From Pseudomonadota bacterium (GTDB lineage Bacteria; Pseudomonadota; Alphaproteobacteria; Rhizobiales; Xanthobacteraceae): 64,000 bases of DNA. The notes below the pieces were generated by a model. That model saw only the letters and a list, made by a program, of their open reading frames with translations. It made no database searches and was not told where the DNA came from. Positions 53,226-62,403 of the stretch are shown here, in pieces (within the stretch, counting starts at the first letter, position 1; each line of letters starts with the position of its first letter). The stretch spans positions 62,001 through 126,000 of the forward strand of contig JAEYAW010000036.1 of assembly GCA_023404675.1 (NCBI GenBank). The letters are read 5' to 3'. The translations under genes were made by a program, and so were the position numbers.

Positions 53226-55541
53226 ATGGCTCAGATCAAGCTCTTTGGCTACACGGACAAGATCACTGTCAAGCCGGGTCAGACCATTCAGTTTCATGTC
53301 AGCGCCGATGGGACGGCGGAAACCGACGCGCAACTCGTCAGACTGATTCACGGCGATGAACATCCGGACGGACCCGGCTTCATCGAGGAGGAAATTGACT
53401 GCGAGGCCAACGGCACATGGGCCGTTCACAAGCAGTTCACGCAGGTCGGTTCGTTTCTGGAGGTCGATGACCCGGAGCGGCGGCTGGCGCTGGACGGCAG
53501 TCTGACGCTGCATGCGTTCATCTGGCCGTCCACGCCCGAAATCGGTCACCGGCAATTCCTGATCGGCCGCTGGGACAACTGGCGCAACTGCGGTTACGGG
53601 CTCGGCATCAATCCAACCGGGCGGCTTGAGTTCTGGGTCGGCCGGGGCGACGAGGTCGATTATGTCCAGGCCGAAGTGCCGCTTCAGAAGCATGTCTGGT
53701 ACTTCGTGGCGGCGACGTTCGATGCCCGGACCGGGCGCGCCACGCTGTACCAGGAAGGCGTCGTCAATCGTTACAACAGCTTGCTCGGCAAGGTGACGCC
53801 GATCGACTATCGATCGCATGTGTCGGAGACATTCCGCTTCCGTCAGAAGAATTTGAGCGAGACGCCCTTCCTGATGGCGGGCTCGCGCGACTGGCACGAG
53901 TTGCGCGGTGCTTTCGTCTCGCAGCTTTATTCCGGCAAGATCGACCGCTGCGGCGTGTTTGATCGTCCGCTCGGGCGTCAAGAACTCGATGCGATCAGGG
54001 ACGGACGACCGCCGGCGAGCCAAGGCCAGATGGCCTATTGGGATACGACTGCCGGCTACACGGACAGCGGGATCGGCGATACCGTCGTGGACATCGGGCC
54101 GTTCGGCCTCGACGCCAAAGGCTACAACCGTCCGGTGCGCGCGCAGACAGGCTGGAACTGGAATGGTCGCAACGACTGCTTTCGTCTCGCGCCCCATCAG
54201 TATGGCGGCGTCGAATTTCACGCCGATGCGATGATCGACAGCAACTGGAAGATCACGAAAACCCTGAAGCTGCCCGAGACGCTGCGCAGCGGTTGTTACG
54301 CCATGCGGCTGCGCAGCGGTGACGGCAAACGGTTCGGCGAGGAACATATCGTGTTCTTCGTGCGTCCGGTGAAGCCGGTGGGACGCATCGCGATGCTGTT
54401 CGCGACGGCAACCTACCTTGCCTATGCCAACGAGCGGTTCGCGACAGAAGGTCAGATCGTTCAACCGATGGCGGGCCAGCCGCCGGTCATCACCGATGCC
54501 GACATCGAGATGTACAAGAATGTCGAATTCGGTGGCGGCTGTTATGACTCGCACGCCGACGGTGCAGGCGTTTGTTACAGCAGCTATCATCGCCCGCTGC
54601 TGTCGATGCGGCCTAAGTACCGGATTTCGGCTTTCGGCTTTCCGTGGAATTTTCCGGCGGATCTCTCGATCCTGGCCTGGCTGGAACACAAGGGCTACGA
54701 CTACGATGTGCTGACTGACGAGGATCTGCACCTGGAAGGCGCGGCGGCGCTCGCGCCCTACAAGTGCGTCCTCAACTGCACGCATCCCGAGTATACTTCG
54801 GAACGCATGCTCGATGCGACCGAGGATTATATCGCGGGCGGCGGCCGCTTCATCTGCATGGGCGCGAACAGTTTCTGCTGCAATGTTGCGTTTCGCGACA
54901 ACGAGCCGTGGGTCATGGAATGCCGTAAGGTTGGCGGCCACTGGAAGGCGTGGCTGGCGCGCCCCGGCGAATACTATATGGCGACCACGGGGCAGATGGG
55001 CGGTTTGTGGAATCGAATCCAGCGATATGGGCAGAAGGTCGTCGGCAACACGTTCGCCGGGGAGGGATTCGCGCATTGCCGGCCTTACCAGCGCATGCCG
55101 GACAGTTATGATCCGGCGATGGCGTGGATCGTGGATGGCATCGGCGAGGATGTTATCGGCGACTTCGGCCTGGCCAACGGTGGCGCAGCCGGGGTGGAGA
55201 TCGATTACTATCGTCTGAGTTTCGGAACGCCGCCAAACGCGAAGATCATCGCTTCATCAGGCGGCCATCCCGACAACTATGTCGCCATGGATGAAGAGGG
55301 AGCTTATTCCCACCAGGGCTTCAGCGGCACGCATAACCACAGGCTGCGCGCGGACATGGTTTATTTCGAAGCGCCGAACAATGGCGCCGTGTTCGCGACC
55401 GGCTCCATCGCTTTCGGGATGGCTTTGCCCATCAACAACTTCGACAACAACATCTCGCGGCTGCTTGCGAATGTCGTGAACACTTTCGTCGTGCCGGGGC
55501 CTTTGCACGGTTCGGAGGCAACGGCCGATAAGGCCGCATAG
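53226..55541 (+). CDS. dmfA2: N,N-dimethylformamidase heavy-chain-like protein, copy 2
   Basis: A 771-residue paralogue of copy 1 with the same domain order. It keeps all presumed active-site signatures: TYLAYANERF (Tyr 397/400), CYSSYHRPL (Tyr 451/454) and CTHPEYTSERM (His 520, Glu 522), consistent with the two-Tyr-one-Glu iron centre described for Paracoccus dimethylformamidase. It would cleave an N-substituted formamide to formate and amine in the cytoplasm. GGAAGA precedes its ATG. Last gene of the transporter-amidase operon. Confidence 0.85.
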   Translation: MAQIKLFGYTDKITVKPGQTIQFHVSADGTAETDAQLVRLIHGDEHPDGPGFIEEEIDCEANGTWAVHKQFTQVGSFLEVDDPERRLALDGSLTLHAFIWPSTPEIGHRQFLIGRWDNWRNCGYGLGINPTGRLEFWVGRGDEVDYVQAEVPLQKHVWYFVAATFDARTGRATLYQEGVVNRYNSLLGKVTPIDYRSHVSETFRFRQKNLSETPFLMAGSRDWHELRGAFVSQLYSGKIDRCGVFDRPLGRQELDAIRDGRPPASQGQMAYWDTTAGYTDSGIGDTVVDIGPFGLDAKGYNRPVRAQTGWNWNGRNDCFRLAPHQYGGVEFHADAMIDSNWKITKTLKLPETLRSGCYAMRLRSGDGKRFGEEHIVFFVRPVKPVGRIAMLFATATYLAYANERFATEGQIVQPMAGQPPVITDADIEMYKNVEFGGGCYDSHADGAGVCYSSYHRPLLSMRPKYRISAFGFPWNFPADLSILAWLEHKGYDYDVLTDEDLHLEGAAALAPYKCVLNCTHPEYTSERMLDATEDYIAGGGRFICMGANSFCCNVAFRDNEPWVMECRKVGGHWKAWLARPGEYYMATTGQMGGLWNRIQRYGQKVVGNTFAGEGFAHCRPYQRMPDSYDPAMAWIVDGIGEDVIGDFGLANGGAAGVEIDYYRLSFGTPPNAKIIASSGGHPDNYVAMDEEGAYSHQGFSGTHNHRLRADMVYFEAPNNGAVFATGSIAFGMALPINNFDNNISRLLANVVNTFVVPGPLHGSEATADKAA

Positions 55542-55593
55542 CCCGTTGGCTTGTGGGCGAGGCCTCGATAGGAAAGATCGGGCGCCCCTCGTC

Positions 55594-56667
55594 TCAGCTC
55601 CGAAGCGAGGGAAGATCAGACCGGATCGCCTTGCGAAGTGGATTTCTGAAAGGAACATTCGGCAGCAGAAGCCCTTCGGCGACTGCGACAGCGGCGAGTC
55701 TGGTGCGCGAGGAGCAGCCCATCTTCGCAAGAATATGCTCGACATGGGTCGAGACCGTCCGTGCCGAGATGAACAAACGTTCCGCGATCTCGGGATTCGA
55801 ATGGCCTTCGGACACAAGGTGCAGGATTTCCAGTTCGCGGAGCGACAGCCTGTAAGGCCAAGCGACAGGCTCCTCGCTCACGAGAAGGATATTCCCGCTA
55901 CAGGGCGTGATGGTCACGCGATGGCAGCCGCCTTCGTCGTCCGGCCACAGAAAGCGCTGCCTGGCTGTCGCCTGCGGGCGATCCAGCAGAAATTGGCGAA
56001 GGGCGCCCTTCTCGCCGAGATGCGGACCGGGCTCCCGGTCGGGAAGCCGGAACGTCAGGCCCCCCGGTGAAACAATCATCGCGCAGGCGTGCGGCGGAAT
56101 TGTCTCGGCGAGCAACCTGGGTGCCCGGAGCTTGTCGCAAATCTCCGAAAGGATCGGGCGGAATCGCTCGGTAATCTCGCGTCTTGCGTCCGTTGCGGCC
56201 GCCGGCGAATTCCAGCTCATATGAAAGGCGCCGGTGTAGCGGCCGTCCGGCAGGCGAAGGCACATCGTTGCGCCTTCCCGGAAGCCGGATGGAACAAGAT
56301 ATTCCTGGGCGCATCGGGTAACGGGAAAATCGAACTTCCAGTCCTTGCGATAGTCGCGCCAGCGCAGGGAGCGGGGATCGCGGCAGTGCGCGATCGCGAA
56401 GGCCTGATTCTCTACGATAAATTCATCGTTGATGTGAGCCAGCGTCGTCGTGGAGTAGCCGTCGCTGGCAACGGTCCGATGCAGATGTGTTTCGGCTACA
56501 GGATCCCATGCGGTGAGACTGAACGCCTCGCATCGCGTGAGATCGCGGATAAGGCCAGTGATTTCACGCGCTCTATCGAACAGTTGCTCGTCGAAAAACG
56601 TATCGGCACAGCGGGTCGACGCCAGCGCGGGCAGGAAGACTTCGATCTTTGAAGTCCGGATGTCCAT
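55594..56667 (-). CDS. LuxR-type HTH transcriptional regulator with GAF-like sensor
   Basis: A 357-residue regulator. Residues to about 180 look like a GAF-type sensor without membrane segments; the C-terminal domain is a LuxR helix-turn-helix (LSLRELEILHLVSEGHSNPE, then ARTVSTHVEHILAKMG). No receiver aspartate pattern is evident, so it is probably ligand-controlled. Convergent with the transporter/formamidase operon, 52 bases from its end, and the only regulator nearby. Confidence 0.86.
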   Translation of the reverse strand: MDIRTSKIEVFLPALASTRCADTFFDEQLFDRAREITGLIRDLTRCEAFSLTAWDPVAETHLHRTVASDGYSTTTLAHINDEFIVENQAFAIAHCRDPRSLRWRDYRKDWKFDFPVTRCAQEYLVPSGFREGATMCLRLPDGRYTGAFHMSWNSPAAATDARREITERFRPILSEICDKLRAPRLLAETIPPHACAMIVSPGGLTFRLPDREPGPHLGEKGALRQFLLDRPQATARQRFLWPDDEGGCHRVTITPCSGNILLVSEEPVAWPYRLSLRELEILHLVSEGHSNPEIAERLFISARTVSTHVEHILAKMGCSSRTRLAAVAVAEGLLLPNVPFRNPLRKAIRSDLPSLRS

Positions 56668-57687
56668 GGCTTCCGATAAAATCTTTCAAGTAAGCAGGGA
56701 CAAGTTCGTCATAGATTATGGGCAGGAGAGGCGGTTGTCGCGCAAAACTTATAAGCAGCATGGGCTGTGAAATGCCGATATGATGGCCAGGTCGGCTCTC
56801 GGAGATTGCGAGCGCTTTTCCTGCCTGCAGGCACCAGGGTCTCTGGAGATCGCCCGGCGTCTTCGGCTGCAGAAACATCTCTCGTCGCTCGGAGGGGCCT
56901 CCGACAGGTGGCAACTGACGTCCGGATTTTAAGGTCGGTCTGCGCATTGGGTGTAATGGATCGGAAGTACGACGCTGGCGGGTGGTGATCTCGACGGACC
57001 CGTGGTGCGAGCGGGCCTGTCCTCGAAATAAGGTATGAAATCATGCGTGGGTTGCACCGCTGCGAAGAGCGGCACCCTCCGATTGTGCCGGGAAGCAATT
57101 TTGCCGATTGGAAAAGGCCGGCTTTCGGCGGCGAACCGGGCACTGCTTTGCCAGTGCGCTGCGGAATCTGCACCGGGTTTGGAATATGGGCACGATCAGG
57201 CGTTCAACTCCCCGGCTCGACGGATCGCAGCACGGAGTCTGTAGTGGCCGGATAAGATCTGCTCCGGCGATGTTCGCAGCCTTGAGGATATCGCGTCCCG
57301 CGAACCATGCAGTGTTACGCCAGGTCGACCTGACGATCTCCCTGGCGTACCTCGCGCCCAGCCCGGGTTCGAGCTGCGGTCGAAGGCCCTTGGCTTGTGA
57401 CTATGGTACCAAGCGCCTGTGCGCTGAGCTGCCGGAATGGCAACGCCAGTTCGAGGCGCCCGGGTTGGAGCCCCGATAGCCGGGGACATGTGCGCGAGCG
57501 ACCTCGGGGAAGACAGGGTATCTGCGCGGTCCGCCGTCCCTTTCTGTCTGCATCCTGCCGTCTCGGGAACTGGATGTTGGAATGCACAGCCGGGAGGCCG
57601 AAAGGGGCCGACTGTCCGGTCCGTCGCGGGGGGCCTCGTCGCCGCAAGCAGCGGCGGCGAGGCAGAATCCGGGAGAGAAACCGGACA
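56668..57687. other. Gene-poor kilobase between LuxR and orphan livK
   Basis: I see no convincing protein gene. Several overlapping frames of 60-154 codons occur on both strands but are Arg/Pro/Ser-rich and motif-free, as chance frames in GC-rich DNA usually are. No tRNA or known riboswitch was recognised. A hairpin at its right end belongs to the neighbouring livK gene. Confidence 0.4.
57633..57663 (-). terminator. Hairpin downstream of orphan livK
   Basis: A 13-bp stem (GCCTCGTCGCCGC ... GCGGCGGCGAGGC, one G-T wobble) with a five-base loop lies 25 bases after the livK stop on the minus strand. No T tract follows, so termination is only likely. Confidence 0.5.
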
Positions 57688-58905
57688 CTATCGTGTCGGG
57701 GCTGATAGCCCTGGTTGATCGACGAGCTTCCAGGAAACCCCCTCAAACTTCGCCATGCGGAGAGATTGATAGGGCGTATAATCCTCAGGAGTCGTGCTGA
57801 GCTGGATTCCGGGCAGCATCATCTTGAAGCGTTGCCCCTTCATGCTGGCCGCTTGCTTAAGCAGGTTCTCGCGCGTTAGCTCGTCGCCGCATTGCAGCAG
57901 GGCCTGTGCAACACCTTGCGCCATCACGTAACCAGACAATGCGATGAAGTCGCCCGGATTGTCATTGGGCACCCATTTCTTCATGAATGCGATGTACTCG
58001 ATCACCTCTGGATCCTTATCCCAGGCGGGATCGCCTGCCTGCTTGGTGAACTGGGTTGTCATGATGCCCTGCGCGTTATCCAGTCCTGCGGGCTCCAACA
58101 CGGTTTTGGTGGAATTGGTGGGGCTGGCGAGAAATTGCAGCGGCGACCAGCCAAGCTCCCGCACCTTCCGCAGCCCCTGAGCCGTGAATTTTGGCGTTGA
58201 AAAGTAGAGAAGAACGTCCGCGCCAGCTTCCTTCAAGCGAACGATGTGGGAATCGATTGTCGGTTCCGTGATTTCATAGCTGATCTCGGCCACCGGCTTG
58301 ATCTTGTCTCCCAACGCTGCTTTGAGACCGGTCAAAAAATCCCTTCCATAGTCGTCATTCTGATACAGAACGGCGACCTTGGCGCCGGGCCTGTGCTGCA
58401 GGATGTATTCTCCAAATGTCCGGCCTTCCATTTCAAAGCCAGGATACATCGGCACACTCCACGGGTAGTTCTTCGGGTCGGCAAAGCGCCTCCCTCCGGC
58501 CGAGAGGAAAATATGCGGCACTTTCGCCGCGTTCAGATACTTCTGGATCGCAACATTCGGGGTTGTTCCAACCGTTCCGACATCCGCCAGGACGCCCTCG
58601 CCCTCGACAAGCTTACGGGTTTGCTCGATGGCTTTTGGCGGGCTGAATGCATTGTCGAGAGAGATAAGATTGACCTTGCGTCCATTGATGCCGCCGCTCT
58701 CATTGATCATCTGAAAGTAACCGACCATGGTTCGGCCATAACTTCCGAATGCGGAAGCTGGGCCGCTGTAAGGTACAGTCTGACCGAGTTTGATTTCGGT
58801 GTCGCTAACACCGGCGCCGTATTTTTTTTCCGCAGCCATTACCGCGCTTGTTGCCAGCATTGCGACAACTGTAACGGCGAAGCTCAATCCATATTTTCCC
58901 TTCAC
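57688..58905 (-). CDS. Orphan HAAT periplasmic binding protein (LivK type)
   Basis: A 405-residue Peripla_BP_6 protein with a Sec signal peptide (MLATSAVMA|AEKKYG) and mature start GVSDTEIKLGQTVPYSGPAS, a subgroup often linked to aromatic-compound uptake. Start is GTG at 58905 with GGGAGGG six bases upstream. No permease or ATPase genes adjoin it, so it must serve a transporter encoded elsewhere, perhaps beyond the right edge with the dioxygenase operon. A palindromic operator lies just upstream. Confidence 0.89.
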   Translation of the reverse strand: MKGKYGLSFAVTVVAMLATSAVMAAEKKYGAGVSDTEIKLGQTVPYSGPASAFGSYGRTMVGYFQMINESGGINGRKVNLISLDNAFSPPKAIEQTRKLVEGEGVLADVGTVGTTPNVAIQKYLNAAKVPHIFLSAGGRRFADPKNYPWSVPMYPGFEMEGRTFGEYILQHRPGAKVAVLYQNDDYGRDFLTGLKAALGDKIKPVAEISYEITEPTIDSHIVRLKEAGADVLLYFSTPKFTAQGLRKVRELGWSPLQFLASPTNSTKTVLEPAGLDNAQGIMTTQFTKQAGDPAWDKDPEVIEYIAFMKKWVPNDNPGDFIALSGYVMAQGVAQALLQCGDELTRENLLKQAASMKGQRFKMMLPGIQLSTTPEDYTPYQSLRMAKFEGVSWKLVDQPGLSAPTR

Positions 58906-58927
58906 AAATCCCTCCCATTGCGTTTGT

Positions 58928-58949
58928 TATCGAAATGATCATTTCAATA
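58928..58949. promoter_or_regulatory. Palindromic operator upstream of orphan livK
   Basis: GAAATGATCATTTC (58932-58945) is a perfect 14-bp palindrome that extends, after one mismatch, through TAT/ATA on the flanks. It lies 27 bases before the GTG start, where a repressor would block the promoter. The protein is unknown. Confidence 0.6.
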
Positions 58950-59413
58950 TCCGAAGCGCCTGGATCACGACCGCTTCGACTGTTCTATCGGGCAGGCCGG
59001 AAATCATAACTCCAGCCGCGGCTCGGGACTCCGAGCTTGCTTTTCAGCTGCTGTCACAGAAAACGAGGCGGAAAACCCGGTCTCTGGCAATGATCCAGAT
59101 TCGTGATCCAGGTCTGCCATCGGAATTTCAGATCGAAACGGGATTTCGGATCGAAAGCTTTGGCGGGCTGCTGCCGACGTAGCTTTGTGGCCTTGTCGTC
59201 GCGACAAGTTGCGCACGCGCCCCGGAGCACGACGATCTCTTTACGCCTGCGCGTAACGGCGGCACGGTCAGGGACGCCTGTCGCACGCAGCGGCGAACCC
59301 ATCATCAAGCGATGCATGATGAAGCCTTCCGAAAAGCATTCCATCCCTATTTCCCTTCGTCCGATTTTCCCGGATCTGAAGGCCGTTTAGAATGCTACCA
59401 AACGGGTCTATCA

Positions 59414-59442
59414 TTTACAAGCAGTACGACCTGTTTTTAAAT
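59414..59442 (+). promoter_or_regulatory. Plus-strand promoter resembling the dioxygenase promoter
   Basis: TTTACA and TTAAAT separated by 17 bases. TTTACAAGCA-N7-CTGTTTTTAA repeats the element at 61049-61077 with identical spacing. No certain gene lies directly downstream on this strand; a 107-codon GTG frame at 59593-59916 is the only candidate. Confidence 0.5.
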
Positions 59443-59481
59443 ATCGAAACTGCCGGTACGCGCATCTTGCGGCGGATCGAT

Positions 59482-59961
59482 CTATCCGCATGGAGCTGAC
59501 GCACCCGTTGTACTCAACAGCTCAATGCTGTCGATGCCAGAAGACGGATTTTCGCCTACGTCTATATCAGTTGAAAAACTCATCGGATCTGCGTGTCCAC
59601 AAATGACATCCGAAAAGTGCCAGTCGGCGAGTCCGACAATCCTATCGCCGGATTTGATGGCGATCTTCAGTGGATGCTGCGTGCCAATTCCGCGTTCGCT
59701 CTGATAGCCGTCGGCCACGCAATAGATCTCGAGTCTTATCTTTCCTCCGGCGATAAGCTGAACCGACAGCTCTATGTCGCAGAAACCGAAGGCCGCATCG
59801 TCATCGGATCCATCCTTGAAAAAATAGAAGGCGCCGATCTTGCCATGCAGGCAGGGGCCGAGCGCCCGATCTTTCGGGACCTGGGGATCGGGGCGCGCTG
59901 GCGTGCGCGGAGGTAAGGGCCCTAAGGAGCAGAACTGGCGATAGCTGTAGCAAGTCCCCAA
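59482..59961 (-). CDS. Hypothetical protein (uncertain)
   Basis: A 159-codon frame with protein-like composition after about residue 40 (CDIELSVQLIAGGKIRLEIY; SGDRIVGLADWHFSDVI), possibly a small beta-rich protein. Its first 40 residues look less natural, so a shorter start is likely. The opposite strand carries an equally open 107-codon frame (59593-59916, GTG start) behind a good promoter, and third-position composition does not decide between them. No family recognised. At most one of the two is likely real. Confidence 0.3.
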   Translation of the reverse strand: MGTCYSYRQFCSLGPLPPRTPARPDPQVPKDRALGPCLHGKIGAFYFFKDGSDDDAAFGFCDIELSVQLIAGGKIRLEIYCVADGYQSERGIGTQHPLKIAIKSGDRIVGLADWHFSDVICGHADPMSFSTDIDVGENPSSGIDSIELLSTTGASAPCG

Positions 59962-59982
59962 AACTATTCCCTTTCCATTTGG

Positions 59983-61005
59983 CTATTGAATCGATGATGC
60001 GTCTTCGATTCCAAGAAGGCGCATCGCGTTCGCGAACAGAATCTGGCGCGGGATGGACAGCGAAGCCTCCGAAAACGCGACAGGGCGGTCCTGCTTGATG
60101 GAAAACGGATAGTCCGAGCCGGCTACGAGTTGATCCATGCCGACGTTGTCGGCCAGAAACCGAAGTGCAGAGGCATCATAGAGGATGGTATCGTAGTGAA
60201 ACCGTCGGATAGCGGCGGAAGGATCGCTCGGAAAGAGCTCTGACAGAGGAGGACCGATGTTGTAGGCATGTCGGAGTCGCGGGAGAATCCACGACAGGGC
60301 GCCGCCCCCATGACTCAGCATGATTCGGAGATTTGGGAATCGTTCGGGCACGCCACTCGCCATCAGCGAGACCGCTGCGAGGGCCGTCTCCAGAGGAAAA
60401 GCGGCGACAGCGGCCAGTTCTGGCCGTCCGCCCATCCGTTCAATACCGAGCGGATGCAGCGCATGTACCATGATCATCAGTCCGGAGCTTTCGGCAGCGG
60501 CATAGATCTCATTGAGTTGTGCAGCGCCGAGCGGAATGCCGTTAATGTGGGTGCCGATCTCAAACCCCTTCAACCCCAGCGCTTTGAGGTCTGCGATGCG
60601 TCGCAGCGCAAGTGACGTGTCCTGCATCGGAACCATACCCATCCCGAAGAAACGGTCTGGGTGCGCGGCGCACAACGCGGCGATCCGCACGTTGATGTGA
60701 TCGCAAAGCGCATCGGCATCGACGGCGGGAAGCCAGTGCGACAGCAGTTCCGGCATCGGTGACACGACCTGCGCATCCACATCATCAAGGCCCATGTCAT
60801 CGAGACGACGAATGGCATCCCAGCTTCGCGAGTCGATTTTGCGAAACACCTTTCCATCGATGACGATGGCTGCCGTATCGCCGCGCCTTTCGATCGAAGG
60901 CCACAGCGCATTGCGGCCGGACGGCGCGGGAAATTCGGACGGAACAAAATGGGTATGGACATCCACCGCAAGGGCCAAGGCGTTTCCTCGAATTCTATTT
61001 TGCAT
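59983..61005 (-). CDS. Amidohydrolase-2 family protein (ACMSD-like), second copy
   Basis: A 340-residue TIM-barrel hydrolase/decarboxylase. Metal motifs are VDVHTHFVPSEFP (HxH), MVHALHPLG (His), LSHGGGALSW (His) and GSDYPF (Asp). ATG at 61005 with GAGGG upstream is preferred over one at 61059. It is divergent from the ring-hydroxylating dioxygenase operon; in cumate- and related pathways a protein of this family decarboxylates the ring-cleavage product, a role that fits here. It differs in sequence from the copy at 4250-5221. Confidence 0.84.
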   Translation of the reverse strand: MQNRIRGNALALAVDVHTHFVPSEFPAPSGRNALWPSIERRGDTAAIVIDGKVFRKIDSRSWDAIRRLDDMGLDDVDAQVVSPMPELLSHWLPAVDADALCDHINVRIAALCAAHPDRFFGMGMVPMQDTSLALRRIADLKALGLKGFEIGTHINGIPLGAAQLNEIYAAAESSGLMIMVHALHPLGIERMGGRPELAAVAAFPLETALAAVSLMASGVPERFPNLRIMLSHGGGALSWILPRLRHAYNIGPPLSELFPSDPSAAIRRFHYDTILYDASALRFLADNVGMDQLVAGSDYPFSIKQDRPVAFSEASLSIPRQILFANAMRLLGIEDASSIQ

Positions 61006-61048
61006 CGCAACCCTCGCGGCAAGCGCCCGAGAAAACTTACGATGCCAC

Positions 61049-61077
61049 TTTACAATCAAGTTGGACTGTTTTTAATA
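61049..61077 (+). promoter_or_regulatory. Promoter of the ferredoxin-reductase/dioxygenase operon
   Basis: TTTACA (61049-61054), a 17-base spacer and TTAATA (61072-61077) fit a sigma-70-type promoter 34 bases before the first ATG. The block TTTACAATCA-N7-CTGTTTTTAA is shared with the site at 59414-59442, so one regulator may act on both. Confidence 0.6.
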
Positions 61078-61110
61078 TTCTTGCAATCGGCAATGTGCAC
61101 TTGATCAAGA

Positions 61111-62376
61111 ATGGCCGCCGGATCAATCGGCGCGGGGCAAATTGCGCAAGGGAGTGAGACGGATTTGACGCCGGAGGTCGAAAGCATCGTCATCGTTGGC
61201 GCGGGACAAGCCGGCGCGCGGGCCGCCGAGGCCTTGCGCAGTCATAGCTATCGCGGTGCGATCGTGATGTTGGGCGATGAGCCGCACCTTCCATATGAGC
61301 GTCCGCAGCTCTCCAAGGCTATCCTGCAGTCAGCCGACGCCCGGATCGCCTATATCAAGGACGCGGCGGACTGGAGTGGGGCGCTAGGTGTCAACATCAT
61401 CACGGGCGCTCGCGTTGTGCATTGCGATGCGGATCGGCGCGTCGTCGCGACTGAAGATGGACGCTCGTTCCGGTTCGATCGGCTTCTCTTGGCGACGGGG
61501 ACGCGGCCCCGTAAGCTGGATGTGCTCCGAAATGCGCCGCTTAATGTCCGCTATCTGCGCAATATTGAGGATGCACTGCAAGTTCGCCGCAGCATTGAGG
61601 AGCGGTCGCGAATTGTCATCGTTGGCGGTGGCGTCGTCGGTCTGGAGGCCGCATGCGCTGCGGCAAAGCAGGGATGCCGCGTCACCGTTGTGGAGAGCCA
61701 GAAGAAGCTGCTGGCGCGTGCCTTTCCGGATTTGATCAGCGATATTGTTATGGCGAGGCATCGCGATCATGGCGTCGATTTCGTTCTCGGCGCGACGGTA
61801 ACGGGCTGCACGCCGCGCGGGCTCGCTCTCGACAGCGGCGTCGAGGTCGAAGCCGACTTTGTTCTGGTGGGAATCGGTGTCGAGCCGGATGTGGCGCTCA
61901 CCAGGCAACTCAAGATTTCGGATGGTGACGGAATCCGAGTCGACGGATATGGGCGAACGGACGCCCCCCATGTCTATTGTGCGGGAGATGTCGCGCTGCA
62001 GTGGAGCCGCTGTCACGAGCGCGCCGTTCGCGTCGAAACATGGGCCAATGCCCAGAATCAGGCCGCCGTGGTTGCGGCCAACATGATCGGGGTAACCCGT
62101 GATTATACCGATCCTCCCTGGTTCTGGACGGATCAGTACGACCTGAAGATTCAGGTCGTGGGCGACATGATGGATGCCGATCACCTCGTTCGAGGAAATC
62201 CGGCAGATGGCGGATTTTCGATCGTCGCCCTGCGCGGAGCTGATGTCGTGGGCGCTCTGTCCGTCAATGCCGCAAAGGACATGGCGATGCTTCGCCGCAT
62301 TGTCGCCGCCGGACGGCAGCCGGCGCGCGCTGATCTCGAGTCGCCGGCCTTTGACCTGCGGTCAGCGCTGAAATGA
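61111..62376 (+). CDS. NADH:ferredoxin reductase of a three-component oxygenase
   Basis: A 421-residue FAD-dependent reductase of the putidaredoxin/rhodocoxin reductase family. FAD-binding GxGxxG in IVIVGAGQAGARAAEAL, NAD-binding IVIVGGGVVGLEAACAAA, LLATGTRPRKLD and the second FAD motif VYCAGDVALQW are complete. It passes electrons from NADH to a ferredoxin (gene not seen in the window), which reduces the dioxygenase encoded next. Start ATG 61111; a first stretch of about 20 residues precedes the FAD fold. Confidence 0.88.
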   Translation: MAAGSIGAGQIAQGSETDLTPEVESIVIVGAGQAGARAAEALRSHSYRGAIVMLGDEPHLPYERPQLSKAILQSADARIAYIKDAADWSGALGVNIITGARVVHCDADRRVVATEDGRSFRFDRLLLATGTRPRKLDVLRNAPLNVRYLRNIEDALQVRRSIEERSRIVIVGGGVVGLEAACAAAKQGCRVTVVESQKKLLARAFPDLISDIVMARHRDHGVDFVLGATVTGCTPRGLALDSGVEVEADFVLVGIGVEPDVALTRQLKISDGDGIRVDGYGRTDAPHVYCAGDVALQWSRCHERAVRVETWANAQNQAAVVAANMIGVTRDYTDPPWFWTDQYDLKIQVVGDMMDADHLVRGNPADGGFSIVALRGADVVGALSVNAAKDMAMLRRIVAAGRQPARADLESPAFDLRSALK

Positions 62377-62403
62377 ACAGAAAATCGAGAGGGAGGAACA
62401 GCA

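Noticed and set aside
57035..57746. Several 60-143-codon frames on both strands
   Set aside because: They overlap each other in many frames, with no motif or start signal; typical of noncoding GC-rich DNA.
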